From Chondrus crispus (taxonomy: Eukaryota; Rhodophyta; Florideophyceae; Gigartinales; Gigartinaceae): 64,000 nt of DNA. Shown piece by piece: positions 53,200 through 62,117 of the stretch (the stretch's first letter is position 1; each line of letters begins with the position of its first letter). Where the stretch lies: contig NW_005179382.1 in assembly GCF_000350225.1 (NCBI RefSeq), positions 248,001 through 312,000 of the forward strand, read 5' to 3'. The notes under the pieces were generated by a model. That model ran no database searches and was not told where the DNA came from. It saw nothing but the letters and a program-made list of their open reading frames with translations. The translations under genes were made by a program, and so were the position numbers.

Positions 53200-56100
53200 T
53201 TATGTACATCTTAAAACTATTATCTCATGCGCAAACCTTACCCTCCATGCAGCTATAGATTCCTCTCGGACCGCAATCGGTGAAGTACAAAAGCCAAGAT
53301 TATAGTTTCGTGCTTCCAGTAGCACTATTGGGCCACAGTCCTTCTTGTTTGATTGCTGGGGAAACTTCCTATCACTCCCAGCCCATTTCCATTGTTCTCC
53401 ATCGACTTGCGTTGCAAAAGAAGCAATAGCATTTCCGGCTTCATGAACTGCGTTGATGTAGTATTGATTTTGGCTCAGCGCGTCTCTTAACGAATCCACG
53501 CACGTCACAGTCCTGTTCCTTCTTTCCAATCTGAAACCCACCCAGTGCAAGTTTAGAACATTGCAAGGGGCAAATGCCTTCTCTGAATCTGCGAACGAGT
53601 GTGCCTGTCCACTTCGCGCGGTTGTTTGTTTGCCCGCGATTCTTTCAAACTTCTTCCTTCTGTCGTTTTCGGATATACATACAAACGAGCCCTTGCCATG
53701 ATAAATTTCGACAATACTCTGAATGAGAAGGGTGCTAAAGTAGTACGTGTATGACGCTGGACGTAGTTTGGAAAACAGATTTGTCATTATATTAACGCAA
53801 TCATCTGTTATCCAGAGCTCTTCACCAGATCCCTTCCAATTTCGTGGCCTAACGAGCCTTTGAAGGTCATTCAAAGTTACTTTCGAATCACCGTACTCAG
53901 TGATGATGTGGGGATGCCTCTCCCAGTCACGTGGATGCGAAACTAATTCTTCCACACGCCTTTTAGCTCCAGGAAGCACTGAAGCGACGACTGAATCGTC
54001 TTCATCTTCTACAGTTCGCCCCTCAGCTTCGTTTTCCAGGAAACTCTTTAGACAAAGCATGATTGCTGTTCCGGGAGTTTTTTTGCCACTCAGTAGCCTT
54101 GATACCACGGACTTGTCTATTGATTTTCCAATGCTATTTAGAACGTGCGCTGAGAAGAAATTAGCGATACGTGAAAATGTCCATCCCTCAAAAGTACTTT
54201 TCACGGCAAGATATAAGCTGTTTTTCACATCTTCAATGTCAGTACTGCTCATCGAGTTCTTTCCTGTCCGCAGCTTTCTTGATTTGTTCCATGACTCCTC
54301 AATTTCGGCTATCTCAGATTGCGACTGTTGTGTCAAAGCGGTTTGAATCTCTTTGCCCTCCTGGAGAACATTGCCGGTTCTTGTTACAATTTTAGATTCA
54401 ACAGTCCGCTTGAAAACGCGTTTGTCTTTCTGCTTGTTCGCATATATAGGATTCACTCCCTGTGCGACGGAACTGAGAGTAACTTTCTTTTCCTTCTTGA
54501 TGGTTTTCAATGGCTTCAATCGGTGGCTATTAGACTTCTCCGAACGGCGTCTTTCGCTTCTCTTCTTTTTATAGAAGTTGACAAGATTTGGTATTATCCT
54601 CCTTGCATTTGACTTGGAAGCTATCGCTGCCTTCTTGACATACTCTGCAATCCTCATTCCCCCAGATCGGTTGAACGCATCTGAACCGAGATCTTCTTGA
54701 TGCTTCTTCAGTTTGTAGCTGACCTCCACGGGTGTGTTGTGAGTAAGTGGTACAATTCCGGTAAACACAGGACATATAAAGGCTAGGTTGCTAAACCATT
54801 GTTTCTGAAGGTAAAGGCATTGCCTTCCACCCATAAAGAGCTCATTCACTATAGTTTCATCTTTTTGAAGGAACTCACACCAAACGTTAAAGCCGGCGAG
54901 TGACTTCGGCAATAATGACAACGAGGGGATATATACTCGATATCGCGAATGTGTCTTGGTTTCACTTTTTTCACGAAATACAACGTGAATGTCGAATGGA
55001 CCGAGAGAATGTGTGAACACGCCCTTTTCCGCATGCGAAACATTGGCTAGTTCTGGGACAAATTCTGAATCTTCTTCCCAGTCAGGAATCAGTTGCACGT
55101 GATGATCCGATCTATTTTGGCTCTCGTAGTTCGTCCTGACATTTTCGGACCTTTTTCCTTGATCAGATAAGCGTGCTTCCTCAAAATAGGATGGGTAGTA
55201 TCCTTTCGAGATACCTGCTCTCACCCGAAGCGTTTCGGCGTCATTGGGGTCAGTTTCCGTGGGAACTCCACCCAAATGCTTCCAAATGATTTGTTCTCCT
55301 TCGTTGCATAGAGACTCTGCATCAACTTCTCTCCTTCGTTCACTTCTAATACTTGGCGGTACTGCAGAGAATGATTTCATCGACGTCAGTCGAGAAAGAA
55401 AGGCGACCACCATGCATATATCATCATACGATTTTGCGGATACAAGGGAAAGACGAAAATTGCGGAATCGCGAAATCATTTGTGTTTGCAAATTGGCACC
55501 TCGATTCTTGTAGGCCTCTTTGGCATGTGATCTCATGGCCCGATCTCCATGAACATCGCACCACGTAAGAATTGTTCTGATGCTAGTTCGAAAGATGGAT
55601 TGATCTCCAAGTTTGGCTGCGTATGCCAAAGTCGACATGTATGCTGGGACGTTCATGTTATTGAAAACGTTTGTGATTGCTATCGCGAATGGTGCGGCCA
55701 TATCGGTTACGAAGTAGTTGATATGCTCGGCATTAGGGCCGAAATGGGAGAGTCTTCTCCGGAATCCTATCAATATATCTTGGAATGTCTTTGCAGTCTT
55801 TCCAACAATAACTGCTTCGCAAGCAATGTATGGTCCAATCGGCAGGGGAAGCACCAAGTGAAAGTTCAGTACATCAAACACCAAATGATTATCTGAGGTT
55901 TGCTTCAGAGGCTTTTTTCGGGTCTTACTCTCGGATCGCCTGGAAAGATCAGCTGCTCGGGATACTGCAACATCCGACACGATATTTCCGGTACAGTCAA
56001 GAACCACAGTTGCAGCAGGATTGTTCATAATCTCTTCTGCGGCAATCCGGACCGAAAGTGCGTTGTATATCGATATTGACTCAAGCTCTCCCGTGTTGGT

Positions 56101-56787
56101 TATCTGAAGATCATGAATACCTCCGAAGAACTGCATGGATCCAGCCGGATCCAGCTTCATATCTTCGCATGCGAGTTCTTTCATTGCCATTGTGATGCTG
56201 TGCAGATCATCCAAACCACAATTGTAGCTTCTTTTCCGATTTTCGTGTTGAGCTCTTCTTGCAGTTTCTGTTTTTGTATATCCAAATGACTTATTCTCAG
56301 ATGCCAATACCACTGGGTCTGCCGATTTGCTGAATTCAATGCAGACCCCATGTGGTGTCCGGGAACCCACTACTCCCTGGAGTGCTTTCCTCGTCCGCCC
56401 GTAGCTCTGTTCATCTTTGTGGTGACAGCATCCTGCTGACCAGGAGCATTCGACTTCCACGGAAATTCTACCAATATCTTCCAGCTGCGTAGAACAAAGA
56501 GCAACAAATAGCTCTGATGAGCATGGATGTATTCCTTTCTTGTGTAGAGAACACCGGAAGGTCTTAAAAATATCCGCCTTCTTGAAGGATTCTGAGCAGA
56601 ATTGCAAGATTCGTTTCATTCTTTTGGATCGGCGAGCTCTACCTCCTGATCGAAGTGACGTGACCTGCCACTCTCGCACAGGTGCAAAGGAGGGGGCAAT
56701 TATTTTCTTCTGTAAGAGCCACTTACTCATCCAGACAGTACTCCCGAATGGTACTTGGATGAAATCTCCATGTTCGCTGCGATACAT
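53200..56787 (-). CDS. Mutator-like transposase fused to Ulp1-type (C48) cysteine protease, 1195 aa
   Basis: One unbroken frame. The DDE-like part has D264 in TVVLDCTGNIVSD, D362 in INYFVTDMAAPFAIA, and C410-x2-H413 in LTWCDVHGDRA, the C..H insertion typical of MULE transposases. The middle is basic (KKKRSERRRSEKSNSHRLK), probably nuclear or DNA-binding. The C-terminus carries a complete Ulp1/SENP-like peptidase: H1081 (LNLHWVGFRL), D1098 (TCVDSL), Q1145 and C1151 (QQSNKKDCGPI). Such proteases cleave SUMO-like tags or polyproteins; MULEs with Ulp1 domains are known in plants, usually as a separate or captured domain. ATG 56787 follows a TGA directly (TGAATG). It is likely part of one element with the neighbouring ORFs. 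Confidence 0.75.
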   Translation of the reverse strand: MYRSEHGDFIQVPFGSTVWMSKWLLQKKIIAPSFAPVREWQVTSLRSGGRARRSKRMKRILQFCSESFKKADIFKTFRCSLHKKGIHPCSSELFVALCSTQLEDIGRISVEVECSWSAGCCHHKDEQSYGRTRKALQGVVGSRTPHGVCIEFSKSADPVVLASENKSFGYTKTETARRAQHENRKRSYNCGLDDLHSITMAMKELACEDMKLDPAGSMQFFGGIHDLQITNTGELESISIYNALSVRIAAEEIMNNPAATVVLDCTGNIVSDVAVSRAADLSRRSESKTRKKPLKQTSDNHLVFDVLNFHLVLPLPIGPYIACEAVIVGKTAKTFQDILIGFRRRLSHFGPNAEHINYFVTDMAAPFAIAITNVFNNMNVPAYMSTLAYAAKLGDQSIFRTSIRTILTWCDVHGDRAMRSHAKEAYKNRGANLQTQMISRFRNFRLSLVSAKSYDDICMVVAFLSRLTSMKSFSAVPPSIRSERRREVDAESLCNEGEQIIWKHLGGVPTETDPNDAETLRVRAGISKGYYPSYFEEARLSDQGKRSENVRTNYESQNRSDHHVQLIPDWEEDSEFVPELANVSHAEKGVFTHSLGPFDIHVVFREKSETKTHSRYRVYIPSLSLLPKSLAGFNVWCEFLQKDETIVNELFMGGRQCLYLQKQWFSNLAFICPVFTGIVPLTHNTPVEVSYKLKKHQEDLGSDAFNRSGGMRIAEYVKKAAIASKSNARRIIPNLVNFYKKKRSERRRSEKSNSHRLKPLKTIKKEKKVTLSSVAQGVNPIYANKQKDKRVFKRTVESKIVTRTGNVLQEGKEIQTALTQQSQSEIAEIEESWNKSRKLRTGKNSMSSTDIEDVKNSLYLAVKSTFEGWTFSRIANFFSAHVLNSIGKSIDKSVVSRLLSGKKTPGTAIMLCLKSFLENEAEGRTVEDEDDSVVASVLPGAKRRVEELVSHPRDWERHPHIITEYGDSKVTLNDLQRLVRPRNWKGSGEELWITDDCVNIMTNLFSKLRPASYTYYFSTLLIQSIVEIYHGKGSFVCISENDRRKKFERIAGKQTTARSGQAHSFADSEKAFAPCNVLNLHWVGFRLERRNRTVTCVDSLRDALSQNQYYINAVHEAGNAIASFATQVDGEQWKWAGSDRKFPQQSNKKDCGPIVLLEARNYNLGFCTSPIAVREESIAAWRVRFAHEIIVLRCT

Positions 56788-57348
56788 TCAGTTCTTTGAT
56801 ATCTCATCAACTGAGAAGGACACGACCTGATTCGGGGGTTTCGGATAGAAATCCAAATCCCCTTCACGATAAGGCACGTTGCATTTGCTTTTAACATGTT
56901 GATCATCATTTATCTGAGTACCCGTATTTCCCAGAAGAGAAATGAGATCCTGCTTGCTCATTGATTCAAAGGCAATGGCACTGCCGGGCCCCACAACAGA
57001 CGGATTGGGAGAACTCAAGTCGTATTGCTTATTATCATGTTCCAATGACGTTTGTGCGGCTGGACCGACGAGCCTTTCGCTTCTCTTGATTCGATTGTTC
57101 ACATGACAAGCTGTTTGAACTTCACTGTGGTCTTGAGGTAAATCATCGGGAGACTGTAGCAGAGGCTTACTCACAGAATGCAGCGATGAATCTCTGTTTC
57201 GTTTGCACCCTACCCCTTCATCAACACGATTCTCCTTATACTCTGCATAGTTGATCGTCTTGTCATTGACCGCCTCGACAAACATACAGATATCTGCCGA
57301 TATGTCTTGAGCAAGGGCATCATTAGGATCCGCAAAAGTGTGCTCCAT
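56788..57348 (-). CDS. 186-codon ORF in frame upstream of the MULE-Ulp1 protein
   Basis: ATG 57348 (MEHTFADPNDALAQDISADI) to TGA 56788-56790, followed at once by the ATG of the next ORF in the same frame. It is acidic, with a basic middle (VNNRIKRSERLV) and no family recognised. Either the TGA is a nonsense mutation in a protein of about 1382 codons, or the two ORFs are expressed by readthrough or termination-reinitiation. The phrase before the stop (VVSFSVDEISKN) reads naturally into MYRSEHGDFIQVPFG, which favours one original protein. Confidence 0.6.
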   Translation of the reverse strand: MEHTFADPNDALAQDISADICMFVEAVNDKTINYAEYKENRVDEGVGCKRNRDSSLHSVSKPLLQSPDDLPQDHSEVQTACHVNNRIKRSERLVGPAAQTSLEHDNKQYDLSSPNPSVVGPGSAIAFESMSKQDLISLLGNTGTQINDDQHVKSKCNVPYREGDLDFYPKPPNQVVSFSVDEISKN

Positions 57349-58968
57349 TACGCTTCCTTAAACTTGACACGAATGTATGGCTTTATACTGCGTGTATGCA
57401 GATATCGCGTTTGCGAAGTCAACTGATCGTCGTTCTTCGACCTTCGTGGGGTGAGAGGGAAGAACGATCGATCGAGAGTACCGCCCTTGGTTTTGGTGTC
57501 TATCCGAGACCCCAAAAAATCATATTCAATTTATGCCGCGAACTTATTTTTGGCTTTCCGGGTGGGGTTGGAGGCGCGTCTAAGCCAAAAAATTATTTTG
57601 GCCTTTGGGCCTCATTCAATTGCCAATTCAATGAATTTTGTTTCTCCGTCTCTGCGCAGTTTAGTTCTCTTCGTGCTCTCTGCGATAAAGCACTAATTGA
57701 TGTTAGGGTTTGCTACGTACAATCAACAACTCAAGCCGACTCCATTGATGAAATCTTTATATTCCCACATGAATGTCATAGTCATTTTTGTGAAAACCCC
57801 TAAGGTTTTGACGTTTTAGCAACCTGCGCATGATTGGTACTTAATTTTCATATTTTTATGCATCCTTCCAAGCCATAGCATGGCTTCCTTATCCCAGGCT
57901 TTGAAAATTTAACAGTCGTTCCATACGAAAAATACTACTTAGGGGCAGTGTGGCGGACCTCTGAATAATGGCTAGCACATCAAAAGCCCCTTTGTAACAT
58001 TAGTCCGAAGAACCCTCGACTCGGTTAAGAGACCGAAAAACCTGCCCTAAAAGTTTTTGATGTCTCTTCCGACCTGCCTTGTAACACATATCAAAACATT
58101 GATGCGACATGAACTGAATTGGAAGTTCAGTTCATACAGTTTGTCCATGTAGAAGACTAGTTGCCGAACTGTACCACAGATGGAATGCATTTTAATACAT
58201 GTAGTCGTACTGTTGCAGCAGTCCTATTTTTCAGAGCAGCGCGAATAAAACAGCTCATCTCTTACGGTTATGTTCAGGATTACTTGGATGGAAGCGGATA
58301 ATTTTTACACTTCAAAGTGCTCATCATATCGCAACAAGTGTGCACCATGCAATTCAGCACGTTATGCACGTGCTGAATTACATGGCGCGCGAAATGACCA
58401 CTTGATTATGAGATGTTATGTAGGCTTCAATAGGCCTCAGAGTGCTTAGAACAGAAGGACAGTCTATTTGAGTCAAGCCTCATTTAATGGTCGCAGCCAT
58501 ATGGTTTTGAGGGACGCATTTCTCGGCATCCGTTTACAGATATTATTACCTGGCAAATTGAACCTCCACTCGTAATCACCGTTTATTGGTCCCAAGTGCT
58601 TTTGTGCACTTCTCAAAAGAAGGCATTCCACTTCTCTTAACCAGCTATAAAGGGGCGTGACACTACATACATTTGTTTCTGAGCAAAATGGTTACGGTGG
58701 CGACCATTAAATACTTCCAAACAGAATCAGACTCAATACGTTACTGCGTCATGCGGCGCCTGATTTCAAACTGTAGTGTATCCATGTCTCAATCTTTATA
58801 TTTGTAATCAGACAGAAGAAAAATGAGACACGGCATACTCAAAAGGGACAAAATAATTGTGTACAAGACTTGTGATCAAAAATGGCAATATTAAAGTAGT
58901 ACTAATGTAGGTAGTAAGTATCCTTTTATCGTTAATTGCATCAAACGTTTTTACTTTACAACATACGA
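57349..58968. other. Divergent intergenic region, AT-rich
   Basis: 1.6 kb between the divergent ORFs at 57348 and 58969. No coding signal; would contain the promoters of both if they belong to one element. Confidence 0.5.
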
Positions 58969-60275
58969 ATGGCTAGAAGACAAGAACAGGAACGAGAGAT
59001 TCAGATTCTGACACAAAAAAATATAAAAAGAGGATACGATGAGCTTGCAAGAAGGAAGGATTGGAAGAAAATGTGGAGAAGTGAAGGAAATCCGCGCAAC
59101 GCCGACTGGTTTATCCATTTCGAATTCGGTAGCACTCTTGTGAAAATGGACAGAGAACGGTTTTTAGCTTTGATGGGGAAAAGCATTTGTAAATGGTTGG
59201 ACGCTCTACCTAACCGAAGCCTAGATTGTGATGCGGTGCACCGTCTTTCCTTAAACAATATCAACAGGAAAACCAAAAACACCAGAGGTTGGAATGTATT
59301 ATATATATTGTATGCTGGAAAATGCAAGAAAGCCTTGGTTTTACTCCGGGCAGATATTATGGGTCGAGTAAAAATCAGGGGAAAAACATAACATCCCAAG
59401 ATGATGGCGAATGGCATGAGATTGACTTGTGTAGTCTCAAAATAGATCGATTTTCTGGATTACAGCGTTTATGTGATCTATCCCACATATCTCGGTACAC
59501 TGAAACCGACGGCGAAGATTCCTCCCGGTTTTCGATGGTGGCCCCATCACGGATTGAGATTTTAGATGCTCTAGATGCCTATTGTTCTGAAAAGCCTGGA
59601 TACATTCGACAAGTTGGCGGTCTTGGTGCTCGGGGAAGTACGATAAAAACAAAGCAATTCAGAATCGAACCGCATGTTAAAGTTTTTGTGGGGGGTAAAA
59701 CAGGAAATTGCGCAGAAGATTCTTTATTCAATGCAATTTGCGAACTAAAGGGCGAATGTTTTACAGAAAAGATAATCAAGTATGCACCATTGTTTACAGG
59801 ACGACAATTTCGTGACCTTAGCAAATTTTTAGAGAATGAACTGGCGGGTTTGGCTACGAGAGAAGAGCCCGGCTTTGAGCTGCGGAATTGCCAGGTTGAT
59901 GGTTATTGGCAGTCTTGTTCCCCAAGCAAAGCTATCGAAAGACTGATCCATTTCAAGGATGGTATTTTTGTTGTGCACTTCATCGGCAATCGAGGGGCAG
60001 AGCATTCAGTAGTTCTAAATGCTTTTAAAAGAACTCTAATAGACAGCAACGAAGGGGTTCACATGAAGTTATGCAAAGAAAGCCTCGAGCTTTGCTGCGG
60101 ACGAGAAGAAATATTGTGCATACGGGACGTTCGCCAGCTGATACAGAAGAGGATAGGGATTCGCGTCAGATCTGAAAGCAGGAGACAGAGGGCTAAACGT
60201 TCCAAGAGGCTACGGGGAAGTCATGATTCCAAAACGCACCTTGACTCAGGAGCTAGATTTGTGCCTTGTATGTAA
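58969..60275 (+). pseudogene. Cysteine-protease-like protein in two frames, divergent from the MULE
   Basis: ATG 58969 (MARRQEQEREIQILTQKNIK) begins a frame that ends at 59391. The sense passes to a second frame near 59310-59345 (from GWNVLYILYAGKCKK to ESLGFTPGRYYGSSKNQG) that runs to 60275. The core has GGKTGNCAEDSLFNAICELK, an OTU/papain-like Cys motif (GNC...SLF.AI). Later GAEHSVVLNAFKRTLIDS has the matching His and Asn/Asp positions (HSVVLNA ... LIDS). The C-terminus is basic (RQRAKRSKRLRG). A short intron or a one-base shift explains the two frames. It may be an accessory protease of the MULE-Ulp1 element; the exact peptidase clan is uncertain. Confidence 0.5.
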
Positions 60276-61700
60276 TTGGTAATGAGAAACTGAACCACAG
60301 TTGGTACATTTTCAGTAGACGTGCAACAGATTAGCTTCATAGGACAGGGAAAAGGATTCTCGATACGAAAAGTACAAGCTGTGCTGATGATCATGTAATC
60401 ATTTGGACAGGAGCACAAGGAGGGATACGGTACTGGTAACGGTGCGAAACGCGATAAGAGATAAGTTTTCGGACAAGAGTTTGTACCTCTATCTTTAGCC
60501 GATGTACACAGTGCGACCTGCCAGAAAAATCTCCAATATCTGAGCCTGTCATTGGTCGGCTCCAAACATCCGGCGGACGGCGAATAGCGGATGGCGGATA
60601 CCGGATACCGGACGGCGGGCGTGGACAGCGGACGGCGAACGGTTGCCCGTGGAAACACTCATCATGTGCCCTTGTTTGTTGAGTTGTTTGTTTTGTTGAG
60701 TTCTTATTTTCACTTTTCTCACGTTGTTCGTCCACATCGGCACCAAATTGACATCCCTAAGGAAGAGAGTGTACGATCTGAGAGCGAATGGTCAACTCAG
60801 TTCCGCAAGAAGGACGTGTTCATGATGTACGTAGTATTTGTTGCTTGCGAGCGAGCACGGGGGTAAACAATACAAAACGTGTGTTTGTCGCAGCCACGCG
60901 CCACCCATCCCCTTCGCCCTTCGCTGCTGGCGGCGATGGCAAGCGCCGCTACCCATGGCACAGGCGTTATGCCACGGCTTTTTTCCACACTGCACAGATG
61001 GTGTGGCTTCACTGCTCCCGCACAGACCTTTTCATGCTGTGCTTGTGAGCCTGCAGCTAATGTTTTATTCTATGCAGAGACCATCCTGGGCTTGTGCACC
61101 TCCATATTAGTGATGGCCTTCTGGTTGCAAAAAACAGAAGTGAAATCGCGGTTTTGCGTTGTCTAGAAAAAAAAACTTTTGTCCTCATATGAGGACTAAA
61201 GGTCCGATGGACACTAGAAGTCGTGGAAGCATTTGCATAATGATGAATAATACACATCGACAAGCACTGTTCAGTCAGCACTAGTGACAAACACGGAAAT
61301 GTGTGTACTGAGAAACTTTCTCAAGAGATGTTGTACTAGCCGATGTGTTCATGTTGCACCAAGTCTGAACGACAATACGTGAAGAGCACTACTCCGCTGA
61401 GTGGCGTGTACGAATGAATCTCAGAAAGGGAGGTGGGCACAACGGCCGCAAATTCTAATTTCGTTTACGAGATCTCTCTGGTTCGTGCGCTGCGTAATGT
61501 CGGGTGACTAAATGCTTTTCAAAGAAACTTAAGAAAGGAAGAGAACAGCGGCAACTTCCGAGATGACGAGAGTAGACCTAAAGCGATATGCCTTGGCAGG
61601 GAGGGAAGCCCGGGGGCACGCCCCCAAAACAGCAGAATTCTAATCCCGGGGGCGCGCGATTAAAACCTAATGAAAGCAAAGAACAAGAAGTGAAACAAAT
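60276..61700. other. No gene I can support
   Basis: Includes a GGCGGA/CGGATACC-rich low-complexity tract (60570-60645) and the palindrome TCCTCATATGAGGA near 61181-61194. Many overlapping short frames, none convincing. Confidence 0.45.
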
Positions 61701-61919
61701 TCAAGACGAGGCAACGGGCACAAAGTCGAGAGTTTCTGGTGTGAGTTGCAGATTTCCCTTGTCGCCCAAAAACATTTCCTGGATGATTGAACACTTACAC
61801 TGAGGGTCAATGCGCTGGCGGATAGCCTCTCCAAGCTTGGGAAGGCGAGGCTGAGCCGGAACAGCCGCAACTACGGCCAGAAGACAGGCAAGGAGGCAGA
61901 TGGCGAGAGAGAACTTCAT
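61701..61919 (-). CDS. Small secreted peptide, 72 aa
   Basis: ATG 61919. Residues 1-21 form a textbook signal peptide (MKFSLAICLLACLLAVVAAV) with likely cleavage before QPRLP. The mature part of about 50 residues has two Cys (PQCKCS) and a C-terminal LTPETLDFVPVASS. No family is recognised. The CA-GTGTAAGTG sequence inside could be a splice donor, so the real protein may differ in the middle. A perfect 43-bp palindrome lies 156 bp upstream of the start. Confidence 0.55.
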   Translation of the reverse strand: MKFSLAICLLACLLAVVAAVPAQPRLPKLGEAIRQRIDPQCKCSIIQEMFLGDKGNLQLTPETLDFVPVASS

Positions 61920-62074
61920 GGTGCAGAGGGAAAGAATTTGCTGAAGTGAGAAACGGTTTGCTGTTGGAGATGATTTGCTGTTGCAGGGAAGAGGGATGGG
62001 TGGGGAGATTTTGCTTCTCTAGCGCAACGGTTTTATATGCGTTTTGGGAAGTTGCTTGGATGCAACTTCCTAAA

Positions 62075-62117
62075 ACTGCCGTGCCTATGCTGTAGCCTAC
62101 AGCATAGGCACGGCAGT
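62075..62117. repeat. Perfect palindrome, 21-bp arms, single C between
   Basis: Arm 62075-62095 (ACTGCCGTGCCTATGCTGTA + G), C at 62096, then the exact complement to 62117. An inverted GGAAGTTGC/GCAACTTCC pair lies just to its left (62048-62070). Confidence 0.95.

Noticed and set aside
59289..59400. GIY-YIG nuclease from the YIL..GRYYGSSK stretch
   Set aside because: The residues come from two frames and lack the GIY...YIG spacing and catalytic Arg/Glu.
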